A stretch of 6,259 bases of DNA from Bryobacterales bacterium (GCA_009697495.1 SHUN01000192.1:1-6259); one strand, 5' to 3'; numbered from the stretch's first letter, positions 1 through 5,794 are shown. The notes: generated from the letters alone by a model not told the origin. Numbers and translations are program-made.

Positions 1-81
1 TTCAGGAAAGTGCGTGTTAGTCTGGGCCTGCCGGTGAAGCGGAGACGGGCTCGGGTGGCGACCAAGCCGATCAAGGATTAG
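1..81 (+). CDS. C-terminal end of an unidentified gene (5' end outside window)
   Basis: Frame 1 is open from the window edge to a TAG at 79-81 and gives 26 residues, ending in a basic tail with RKVRVSLGLPVKRRRARV followed by ATKPIKD. Third positions are mostly G or C, which fits coding sequence in this genome. Nothing in the tail identifies a family. It could equally be chance, or more debris belonging to the decayed gene just downstream, so confidence is low. Confidence 0.25.
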   Translation, partial: FRKVRVSLGLPVKRRRARVATKPIKD

Positions 82-135
82 CCGGCCGGAACTCATCACG
101 GACGATGACCATATAAAGCCACTCCGCGTCACTAC

Positions 136-500
136 CCTTTCAGCAACATGGCTTTGACCCGGATCCCGAAGTGAAAGACGCATCGGGGTTGCCGGCGCTG
201 CCGATGGCCGCAAAAGCCCCGAAGCACGCGCTGGCTCCTGGAACGGCAGCTAGAGATTCTTGAAGCGGCTGGGGCGAAGAAGATTTGGCGGCTCCGGTGA
301 AAGACGTGACGTTTACCGTGCATATTGTAGGGACGGCGCGCATGGGGATGACCCGAGCGGTCGGTAGTGAACCGGGATCATCAGTGTCATGAGCTGGCAA
401 ACCTGTTCCTGGTTGATGGAAGCAGTTTTGTGACTTCCGCGCGACAGCAACCAACGGCAACATTTCACGCGCTAGCGTTTCGCGGAGCGGCGCGTTGGGA
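136..500 (+). pseudogene. Decayed 3' end of a GMC-family oxidoreductase gene
   Basis: This stretch spells the C-terminal part of a GMC (glucose-methanol-choline) flavin oxidoreductase, spread over several frames. Positions 159-224 give PDPEVKDASGLPALPM; 235-293 give LLERQLEILEAAGAKKIWRL; 294-346 give PVKDVTFTVHIVGTARMG, containing the family's HxxGTxRMG motif. Positions 347-357 give the DDP that follows, 358-369 give RSVV, and 370-495 give NRDHQCHELANLFLVDGSSF and on to ALAFR, the usual C-terminal block. One-base losses explain the jumps near 293, 346 and 357; the shift between 225 and 235 is an insertion or a two-base loss; a further one-base loss near 156 is likely. Intact family members run about 500-600 residues, so the 5' two thirds would lie before 130, where I see no clear match. 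The gene is almost certainly dead. Sequencing error is unlikely, because neighbouring genes are unbroken. Confidence 0.8.
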
Positions 501-541
501 CGGTAGTTCCGATTGGCGATTCAGTTGCAATGGAATTCGGC

Positions 542-547
542 GGAGGA
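542..547 (+). promoter_or_regulatory. Ribosome binding site for the JAB-like gene
   Basis: GGAGGA lies 8 nt before the TTG at 556. This is a near-perfect Shine-Dalgarno sequence at ideal spacing, and it decides the start. The first possible start of the open frame, GTG at 367, sits inside GMC pseudogene sequence. Confidence 0.65.
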
Positions 548-555
548 TCTTTCCC

Positions 556-1437
556 TTGACCGCCACTTTGCCAACTCTTCGATCCGTCATCATCTGCCCA
601 ACGGTGCAGGCGAAACTTTGCCAACTGGCTTTTGATGCCTTTACTTCGCGGCCCGGCGAAGGAGAAAGCATTGGCGGTGTCCTGCTGGGGACGTCCGGAC
701 CCGCCGGGCTGGAGGTCACGAATTTTTGGCAAGGTGTTGAAAATAGGACGGATGTGGTTGGGTATTGGAGCATTCGCCGGCGCGTGACTCATACCTTGGA
801 CGGAACGGGGGTACTAATGGTAGTTGCGCCGGTGTCCGTGCAGCGGGCCGACGCGCTGGTATGGCAGCGTGACGCCGCCGGGAAGGACACGGAATGTTGT
901 CGGATGACGTTTGAAATGGAACGGCGGGCGTCGAAACGGGAGGATCGGCTTACCGAAATGAAACCGGTTCAAGTGTCGGCCGAGTACCATCCGCGTTGGT
1001 GGAGTTTGGCGGCCGCGTGCGTGGTGTTGGCGGCGCTGGCGGTTTGGATGATATGGGCCCAGGCCGAGCCTCCCGCGCCCGGCGTTGTGCTGGAACTGGA
1101 AGGCGGGAAGGATGAGCTGCGAATCCGTTGGCGGGAGAGCGGGATGGGGAGGCTGGAGTCGGCGGCGCTGATGGTGCGGCAGGGGCGTGAGGAAAAGACC
1201 GTGGATCTGGCAGGGGAGTTTAAGCCGGAGGGCGGATTGACGGTGCCGCTAAAGTCGCATGAGGTGATCGTGAGTCTGCGCGTACTGCGCCACGGGCAGA
1301 GGGCGGTCGTCCGGACGGTTACCTATTTGGATCCAGGGCGTGTAAAGGGCACTCGCGGTGAAGGGGAAGTGGAATGGCTGCGATTTCGTAACCGGGAGTT
1401 GGAAGGAATGGTCGCCACAATGCAGGCGCAGTTTTAG
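556..1437 (+). CDS. Membrane-anchored protein with JAB/MPN-like domain, function unknown
   Basis: A 293-residue protein read from TTG 556. The frame is open back to GTG 367, but codons 367 to about 500 encode GMC oxidoreductase debris; the strong Shine-Dalgarno site before 556 argues for the later start. Residues about 17-125 look like a JAB/MPN fold: Glu37 precedes IGGVLLGT, followed by a VVGYW strand and a VLMVVAP strand. The metal-binding HxH segment of active JAMM proteases is absent (SIRRR occupies its place), and the piece between those two strands looks shortened, so peptidase activity is unlikely. Residues 148-168 (WWSLAAACVVLAALAVWMIW) form one membrane span. A beta-rich domain follows at about 172-262, then a short RNRELEG-type helix at the C-terminus. 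I recognise this layout from acidobacterial proteins of unknown role; that is recollection, not a search. Codons end mostly in G. Confidence 0.7.
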   Translation: MTATLPTLRSVIICPTVQAKLCQLAFDAFTSRPGEGESIGGVLLGTSGPAGLEVTNFWQGVENRTDVVGYWSIRRRVTHTLDGTGVLMVVAPVSVQRADALVWQRDAAGKDTECCRMTFEMERRASKREDRLTEMKPVQVSAEYHPRWWSLAAACVVLAALAVWMIWAQAEPPAPGVVLELEGGKDELRIRWRESGMGRLESAALMVRQGREEKTVDLAGEFKPEGGLTVPLKSHEVIVSLRVLRHGQRAVVRTVTYLDPGRVKGTRGEGEVEWLRFRNRELEGMVATMQAQF

Positions 1438-2759
1438 TCCACGGCGGTTTTGGACCAGTCTTTGGGAGCCACCCAGCCCGGGTGAGGCGTTGACGTGTAA
1501 AAGTAGTCGCCTTTGGGATGGAGCGCGATCCAGGCGTCGAGCTTCTGACCGAGAGGGCTCGAGCCGGCGGCAAGAGGCGTCTTCTCTTCGGGGTCGAGTT
1601 TGATATTGAAAAGTTCCTGGACGGGAGGGTCGGAGAGCGTACGGACCAGTTTCCAGTCACCGTCTCGCAGCGCGTATTGCTTGATGCCGGTTTCCGGTTG
1701 GGTGCAGAAGAAAAGGTTCTCGCGCGGGATGGATGAAGCCGCGCCCGTCAATTGCGGCCAGAGATTCAGGCCGTCGAGCGGGTTCCTGGGCGCCAACCGT
1801 ATTTGGGCGGCCGCGGCCAATGTCGGCAGGACGTCCCAGATCGCCATCACTTGATGGCTCGTGCCGGATTTGAGTTTGCCGGGAGCGTTGATAAATGCGG
1901 GGACGCGGATGCCTCCTTCGTAGGTAGTGGCTTTGCCGGCACGGAGCGCGCCATTGTCGGCGCCTTGCGCTTTGGGACCGCCGTTGTCACTGGAAAAAAA
2001 GACGATGGTATTGCTGTCAAGGCTTGCGGTGACGCGTCCGATGGCCTGATCGAGGGCGTCGACCATCGCGGCATACGTTCGGCGCCGCGGGTTTTCGATG
2101 TGCTTGTATTTCTCAATAAGCGCGGGAGGCGCTTGCAAAGGCGAGTGGGGTGCGTTGAAAGGGAGGTATAGAAAATAGGGTTTCGTCTTGTCGCGCGCAT
2201 TGAGCCAGCGAATGGCCTCGGTGGCGAGGAGGTCGGTTGCGTATCCCGCCTCGCGGATCGATTCGCCATTTCGCTGCCAGTCGATCCCGTTGTCGCGGAG
2301 ATGCGTGTTGTAGTCGATGGCGCCGTTGACGTGGCCGTAGAAATGGTCAAAACCGCGGCTCCCCGGGAGCAGCTTTTTATTGCTGTGCCCCAAATGCCAT
2401 TTACCGATGATGGCGGTTTGGTAGCCCGCGTTCCGGAAGCTTTCGGGGAGTAGTTGTTCGGTTAGCGGGAGGCCATAATAGGCCCATGGACGGACCACGC
2501 TGTAGGCGAGTCCGAACCGAATCGGATTACGTCCGGTGAGCAGCGCGGAGCGAGTCGGCGAGCAGAGCGGGTAGGCATAAAAACTTTCCAGGCGAAGGCC
2601 GGAGTTGGCAAGCCGGTCGATGTTGGGCGTTTGTTCCGGACCGCCATGGTAGCCGACGTCTTTCCAACCGAGATCGTCCGCCAGGATGACGACGATGTTG
2701 GGCCGCATCGCGGGTTGGGCGAGGGCGGACGTTGTCAGTAGAAAATTGCGGCGGGTCAT
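1434..2759 (-). CDS. Formylglycine-dependent sulfatase (arylsulfatase family)
   Basis: A 441-residue type I sulfatase that hydrolyses sulfate esters; the substrate cannot be read from sequence. The metal-binding pair Asp28-Asp29 sits in ILADDLG. Cys66 opens CSPTRSALLTGR, the signature in which this Cys is converted to formylglycine. Lys120 and His122 (GKWHLG), His205 (APHSP), Asp258-Asn259 (SSDNGG) and Lys276 complete the expected active site. The N-terminus TRRNFLLTTSALAQ has a twin-arginine look with a short hydrophobic core, suggesting export to the periplasm. ATG 2759 has GGAG 7 nt upstream (2767-2770), overlapping the end of the preceding dehydrogenase gene, so translation may be coupled. 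It is the last gene of a minus-strand operon and its TAA overlaps the TAG of the convergent gene. The enzyme that makes formylglycine is not in the window. Codons favour C endings, unlike its operon partners. Confidence 0.95.
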   Translation of the reverse strand: MTRRNFLLTTSALAQPAMRPNIVVILADDLGWKDVGYHGGPEQTPNIDRLANSGLRLESFYAYPLCSPTRSALLTGRNPIRFGLAYSVVRPWAYYGLPLTEQLLPESFRNAGYQTAIIGKWHLGHSNKKLLPGSRGFDHFYGHVNGAIDYNTHLRDNGIDWQRNGESIREAGYATDLLATEAIRWLNARDKTKPYFLYLPFNAPHSPLQAPPALIEKYKHIENPRRRTYAAMVDALDQAIGRVTASLDSNTIVFFSSDNGGPKAQGADNGALRAGKATTYEGGIRVPAFINAPGKLKSGTSHQVMAIWDVLPTLAAAAQIRLAPRNPLDGLNLWPQLTGAASSIPRENLFFCTQPETGIKQYALRDGDWKLVRTLSDPPVQELFNIKLDPEEKTPLAAGSSPLGQKLDAWIALHPKGDYFYTSTPHPGWVAPKDWSKTAVD

Positions 2760-2762
2760 GGC

Positions 2763-3692
2763 TCAACTCCGAACGCCCCGCCGCCACTTCAACATCTCCA
2801 GCACAAACCCATCCCGCCGCGCCCGCGCCTCATCCGGGCTCTTCAATGACCAGTCATAAAACCCCCGCCCCGTCTTCGCCCCCAAATCCCCGCCCGCCAC
2901 CAACTCCTTATACCGCGCCGGCGCCTCCACCCCGTTATACAAATCGGACGCCACATACTCCAATATCCCCATCGACATGTCTAACCCCACAATGTCCATA
3001 TGCTCCAACAGCCCATACATCGGCAACCGCAACCCAAAGCTCATCCGCGCCGCCAAATCCACCTCGGAGGCATCCGCAATTCCCTCGCTCACAATATGCG
3101 CCGCTTCCCGAATTAACGCCATATGCATGCGATTCCCTAACTGCCCCGGCGTGTCTTTCTTCACCACCACCGGCACTTTCCCGCACGCCGTCAACAAATC
3201 CCTCACTTGCTCCGCCAACACCAGCGAAGTCCGCGCCCCCATCACAATCTCCACCAACGGCATCAAATGCGGCGGATTCCAGAAGTGAGTCGTCATCACC
3301 CGCTCCGGCCGCGCGCACCGTTCCGCTATCGCCGTTATGCTCAAACCCGAAGTGTTCGAAGTGAGAATTCCCCCAGTCAAACCATCTAGTCGTTCAAACA
3401 ACTGTTGTTTAAACGACAAATCCTCCGGCCCCGATTCAATCACCAAATCCGCGTTCGCCACTTCGGTCTCAAATGCGGCGGCCGCCCGCAAATGAGCCGA
3501 AGAAAACGCCGCCTGTTCCGCCGTCACCAGGTCATGAGCGGACAGCAAAGCCAACTGCTTCCGCGCCGCCCCCAGCCCCGCCTCGGCGCTCGCAGCGGTC
3601 CTCCCCAGAATCACCGCCTCCACGCCACCCAGCGTCAGCGTCATCGCGATTCCCGGCCCCATCATGCCCGTCCCAATGACAACGGCTTTCAC
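2763..3692 (-). CDS. 3-hydroxyacyl-CoA dehydrogenase family protein
   Basis: A 309-residue two-domain dehydrogenase. Residues 1-180 form the Rossmann domain, with the nucleotide-binding GTGMMGPG (Gly7, Gly9, Gly12). Ser115 (SNTSGLSI), His136 (HFWNPPHLMPLVEI), Glu148 and Asn187 (GQLGNRM) match the catalytic set of 3-hydroxyacyl-CoA dehydrogenases; the C-terminal helical domain ends in GRGFYDW. The family oxidises 3-hydroxyacyl-CoA or related beta-hydroxy acids in the cytoplasm. Length is normal for the stand-alone form. The second strand ends in ILGRT, where NAD-dependent members usually carry Asp, so NADP use is possible. The start is GTG 3692, whose bases overlap the upstream stop (GTGA), so translation is probably coupled; the only Shine-Dalgarno-like sequence is a weak GAAG close to the start. 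It sits between a cupin-like gene and a sulfatase gene, which hints at a dedicated catabolic role rather than general beta-oxidation. Codons end mostly in G. Confidence 0.92.
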   Translation of the reverse strand: MKAVVIGTGMMGPGIAMTLTLGGVEAVILGRTAASAEAGLGAARKQLALLSAHDLVTAEQAAFSSAHLRAAAAFETEVANADLVIESGPEDLSFKQQLFERLDGLTGGILTSNTSGLSITAIAERCARPERVMTTHFWNPPHLMPLVEIVMGARTSLVLAEQVRDLLTACGKVPVVVKKDTPGQLGNRMHMALIREAAHIVSEGIADASEVDLAARMSFGLRLPMYGLLEHMDIVGLDMSMGILEYVASDLYNGVEAPARYKELVAGGDLGAKTGRGFYDWSLKSPDEARARRDGFVLEMLKWRRGVRS

Positions 3693-4045
3693 TTCTTCAG
3701 CTCAATCACCAGCGCCCGGTACGGCTTCGTCCCCAGATTCTTCAGCACCGGCGCGTCCTCGCCCTTGTCGTGCCAAATCACCTCGCCGCTCTTGCGCTCC
3801 CGCACCGCGCGTTCCTTCGTCTTCGAATCGATCCGCTCATACTTCGAATCGTCCAGAAACACGATCAACTGATCCGTCGGCCGAATATAGCGTTCCCGCG
3901 AAACGCCCGGCAGATAAATCACTTCCTTCACCCGCACTTTCGGGTTCTCCAGCTTCACCGTCTCCGGCATCGGCGCCCATCCCATCAAGCGCATTCCGCC
4001 CACGGTCAGGACGCAAGCGCCTATTGCCACGAATAGATATCTCAT
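3689..4045 (-). CDS. Small secreted or anchored cupin-like protein
   Basis: A 118-residue protein from ATG 4045. N-terminal MRYLFVAIGACVLTVGG is a signal peptide or single anchor; IGAC could be a weak lipobox. The rest reads as one small beta barrel of the cupin type: VRVKEVIYLPG, DQLIVFLDDS, GEVIWHDKGE, and a final strand PYRALVIELKK. Where cupin motif 1 has HxH, this protein has Tyr-Ile-Arg, and the motif 2 His position is Ala, so a bound metal is unlikely and a binding or structural role is more probable. GTG 4072 is an alternative start adding nine residues, but those codons are AT-ending, unlike the rest, and neither start has a good Shine-Dalgarno site (a GGAGG lies about 19 nt before the GTG). 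It is first in the operon and its TGA overlaps the next gene's GTG. Confidence 0.75.
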   Translation of the reverse strand: MRYLFVAIGACVLTVGGMRLMGWAPMPETVKLENPKVRVKEVIYLPGVSRERYIRPTDQLIVFLDDSKYERIDSKTKERAVRERKSGEVIWHDKGEDAPVLKNLGTKPYRALVIELKK

Positions 4046-4151
4046 CCCAATACCAATACCACGCAGCCTCACCGGTTTGAAACACGAATTTCCTCCGCGC
4101 CCGCTTGCGTTGAGACGATACTAAGGTATATCTAGTGTTGCTGTACCCCCT

Positions 4152-4169
4152 GAGGGCGCGCCCGCCCTC
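4152..4169 (+). other. GC hairpin in the glgC leader
   Basis: GAGGGCG and CGCCCTC form a perfect 7-bp stem around a CGCC loop, about 67 nt before the glgC start. No T tract follows, so it does not look like a terminator. In so GC-rich a region a stem of this size can occur by chance. Confidence 0.4.
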
Positions 4170-4201
4170 GCCAGTTGTTCCTCTGACCCGGGCGCATGAA
4201 A

Positions 4202-4223
4202 GCCGGGATACTGTTCCCCCGGC
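4202..4223 (+). other. Hairpin abutting the glgC ribosome binding site
   Basis: GCCGGG (4202-4207) pairs with CCCGGC (4218-4223) across a 10-nt loop, and the Shine-Dalgarno sequence starts on the very next base. CCGGG at 4203-4207 can instead pair with CCCGG at 4187-4191, so two mutually exclusive folds exist. Whether either has a role is unknown. Confidence 0.35.
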
Positions 4224-4228
4224 GGGAG
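4224..4228 (+). promoter_or_regulatory. Ribosome binding site of glgC
   Basis: GGGAG sits 8 nt before ATG 4237 and fixes that start. The frame is open upstream to a TTG at 4135, but those 34 residues are proline- and arginine-rich and match nothing in the GlgC family. Confidence 0.7.
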
Positions 4229-4236
4229 CTTCCAAT

Positions 4237-5490
4237 ATGCAACTTCGTGTCCTCGCCTTTGTCCTCGCGGGAGGCAAAGGGACCCGTCTTTACCCGCTCA
4301 CCAAGGAACGCGCCAAACCCGCCGTACCCTTCGGCGGCCGCTATCGCCTTATCGACTTCGTTCTTTCCAATCTCATCAACTCCGGCATTTATTCCACGTA
4401 CGTTCTCATTCAATTCAAAAGCCAGTCTCTCCTCCAGCACATTCGCGACGGCTGGGACTTCGGCGGCCTGCTCAAGAATCAGTTCATCATCCCCGTCCCC
4501 GCCCAGATGCGCTCCGCCGGCGAAACCTGGTACCGCGGCACCGCCGACGCCGTCTACCAGAACATCAACCTCATCGAACAAGCCGATCCCCACCTCGTCT
4601 GCATCTTCGGCGCCGATCACATCTACCGCATGAACATCCGCGAAATGATCGAGTACCACGAGCAGAAGCGATCCCAGATCACCGTCGCCGCCATTCCCGT
4701 CCCCAAAGCCGAGGCGCGCGAATTCGGCGTCATCGAATGCAGTCACGACGGACGCATCACCGGCTTCCACGAGAAAAGCGATAATCCTCCCACCATGCCA
4801 GGCAATCCCGAAATGTGCCTCGCCTCCATGGGCAATTACATCTTCTCCACCGGCATGCTGCTCAAGGAGCTCTACGACGACGCCGCAAATGAAAGCTCCT
4901 CCCATGACTTCGGCCGTGACATCCTGCCTTCCCTCGTCGGAAAGGTAGACATGTTCGCCTACGATTTCAATACCAATCGCATTCCCGGCGATCCTCCCAG
5001 CTCCGTTGCCTATTGGCGCGATGTCGGCACCATCGACGCTTACTACGACGCCAACATGGATCTCCGCGACGTCGCCCCCGCGCTCAATCTCTATAATCGC
5101 GAATGGAGACTCCGCACCGCCGGCTTCGAAGACCCGCCCGCTAAGTTTGTCTTCGACCAGGAGGGCCGCCGTGGCTCCGCCGTCGATTCCATCGTCTCCG
5201 GCGGCTCCATTCTTTCCGGCGGTCAGGTGAAGGGGTCCATTCTCGGCCGCGGCGTCCGTGTCCACACCGGCGCCGAGGTCGAGGACTCCATCCTTTTCGA
5301 TAACGTTGACATCGGCCGTCACGCCAAGGTCCGCCGCGCCATCCTCGACAAGAACGTGCGCATCCCCGAAGGCACCACCATCGGCTACGATCTCGAAGTC
5401 GATAAAAAACGCTTCTACGTCACCGACTCCGGCATCGTCGTCGTCGAAGGCCACCGCAGCCACGTTGAACTGGCGACGATGTCCGTATAA
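4237..5490 (+). CDS. glgC: Glucose-1-phosphate adenylyltransferase (ADP-glucose pyrophosphorylase)
   Basis: A 417-residue cytoplasmic enzyme making ADP-glucose and pyrophosphate from ATP and glucose-1-phosphate, the regulated first step of glycogen synthesis. The N-terminal nucleotidyltransferase domain (about 1-280) carries VLAGGKGTRLYPLT (9-22), RAKPAVPFGG (25-34), WYRGTADAV (98-106), GADHIY with catalytic Asp127, EKSDNPP with Lys180 (E. coli Lys195, glucose-1-phosphate binding), SSHDFG and YWRDVGT. The C-terminal part (about 295-400) is a left-handed beta-helix with repeated hexapeptides such as SIVSGG, SILSGG, SILGRG and AILDKN. Length matches the bacterial family. Glu24 aligns with E. 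coli Lys39, the fructose-1,6-bisphosphate site, so the activator may differ. No other glycogen gene is in the window, and the gene stands alone between a divergent operon and an OmpA-type gene. Codons favour C endings. Confidence 0.97.
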   Translation: MQLRVLAFVLAGGKGTRLYPLTKERAKPAVPFGGRYRLIDFVLSNLINSGIYSTYVLIQFKSQSLLQHIRDGWDFGGLLKNQFIIPVPAQMRSAGETWYRGTADAVYQNINLIEQADPHLVCIFGADHIYRMNIREMIEYHEQKRSQITVAAIPVPKAEAREFGVIECSHDGRITGFHEKSDNPPTMPGNPEMCLASMGNYIFSTGMLLKELYDDAANESSSHDFGRDILPSLVGKVDMFAYDFNTNRIPGDPPSSVAYWRDVGTIDAYYDANMDLRDVAPALNLYNREWRLRTAGFEDPPAKFVFDQEGRRGSAVDSIVSGGSILSGGQVKGSILGRGVRVHTGAEVEDSILFDNVDIGRHAKVRRAILDKNVRIPEGTTIGYDLEVDKKRFYVTDSGIVVVEGHRSHVELATMSV

Positions 5491-5501
5491 AAGCAATGGG
5501 A

Positions 5502-5521
5502 GACAGGCTTCCCGGCCTGTC
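5502..5521 (+). terminator. Stem-loop after glgC, possible terminator or dispersed palindrome
   Basis: GACAGGC (5502-5508) and GCCTGTC (5515-5521) form a 7-bp stem around TTCCCG, starting 11 nt after the glgC stop. No T tract follows, so intrinsic termination would be weak. The sequence resembles the short GC palindromes often scattered between genes in acidobacterial genomes, which is recollection rather than a search result. Confidence 0.4.
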
Positions 5522-5653
5522 CGCATCCCAGGTTGCCATCCGGCGCGGCTTCCCTCCGGTCGCTAAGTGACTAGCGCCCCCACCCATTCCCCCGGCCCCG
5601 CAAACACCCTTGCGCCCGCGTCCGTTTTGCGCGATTTCATTCATAACGTGTTC

Positions 5654-5692
5654 GATAGTTCGACAGTTTTGCTTGCCACCCTGTCGATTATC
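5654..5692. repeat. Interrupted inverted repeat upstream of the OmpA-type gene
   Basis: TCGACAG (5660-5666) and CTGTCGA (5681-5687) are perfect inverted copies 14 nt apart. Beyond a small bulge (GT on the left, T on the right) the pairing resumes with GATA (5654-5657) and TATC (5689-5692), giving 11 pairs in all. It could be a regulator-binding site or an RNA hairpin. It lies about 100 bp before the start codon and is not followed by a T tract. Confidence 0.5.
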
Positions 5693-5744
5693 CCTACAAC
5701 CGTTCGTTACAAACCCATTCGTTCGTTGATTAAAAAGCACTTAT

Positions 5745-5772
5745 TTGTTTGGCCACCCATTTGCATTAGGAT
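5745..5772 (+). promoter_or_regulatory. Candidate promoter of the OmpA-type gene
   Basis: TTGTTT (5745-5750) and TAGGAT (5767-5772) are 16 nt apart in the most AT-rich part of the window. The match to sigma70 consensus is modest, and transcription from it would start almost on the ribosome binding site, so a promoter further upstream is equally possible. Confidence 0.25.
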
Positions 5773-5778
5773 AAACAG

Positions 5779-5784
5779 AAGGAG
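5779..5784 (+). promoter_or_regulatory. Ribosome binding site of the OmpA-type gene
   Basis: AAGGAG lies 10 nt before ATG 5795 and supports that start, which also gives a well-formed lipoprotein signal peptide. Confidence 0.65.
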
Positions 5785-5794
5785 TTTGAACCAG

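Larger units (their letters stand above)
4046..4236. promoter_or_regulatory. Divergent promoter region between the cupin operon and glgC
   Basis: This 190-bp spacer must carry promoters for both directions. On the plus strand, TTGCGT (4105-4110) and TATATC (4127-4132), 16 nt apart, form a plausible sigma70-type promoter for glgC, placing transcript start near 4140 and leaving a leader of about 100 nt. The segment GATACTAAGGTATATC (4117-4132) is a partial palindrome overlapping the -10 and could be an operator. I see no convincing promoter for the minus strand. Confidence 0.4.
5491..5794. other. Intergenic region between glgC and the OmpA-type gene
   Basis: About 300 bp without a gene. The left half (5491-5640) is very C-rich and holds two small stem-loops: 5502-5521, and CGCTA/TAGCG at 5561-5576. 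The right half (5641-5794) is much richer in A and T and holds an interrupted inverted repeat (5654-5692), a direct repeat of CGTTCGTT (5701-5708 and 5720-5727, 19 bp apart), and the likely promoter and ribosome binding site of the downstream gene. I see no small open frame with a ribosome binding site. Confidence 0.6.

Noticed and set aside
140..463. Minus-strand open frames over the GMC relic
   Set aside because: The plus strand carries recognisable GMC protein motifs; the minus frames are their complement.
2700..2820. A dif site or replication terminus at the skew switch
   Set aside because: I see no dif-like 28-bp motif with inverted arms near 2760, and the position lies between two tightly packed genes.
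2732..3364. 210-codon plus-strand open frame rich in Pro, Ser and Thr
   Set aside because: It is antisense to the hydroxyacyl-CoA dehydrogenase and low in complexity, because the plus strand is C-rich there.
4135..4236. Upstream extension of glgC from TTG 4135
   Set aside because: The extra 34 residues are Pro/Arg-rich and non-homologous, and the Shine-Dalgarno site points to ATG 4237.
3837..4277. 146-codon minus-strand frame crossing the divergent promoter region
   Set aside because: It overlaps the cupin-like gene in another frame and the glgC start, and its translation has no recognisable domain.
4132..5526. 464-codon open frame antisense to glgC
   Set aside because: It shadows a clearly functional glgC. 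Its Asp-, Gly- and Val-rich translation is typical of the complement of GC-rich coding sequence, and it matches no family I know.
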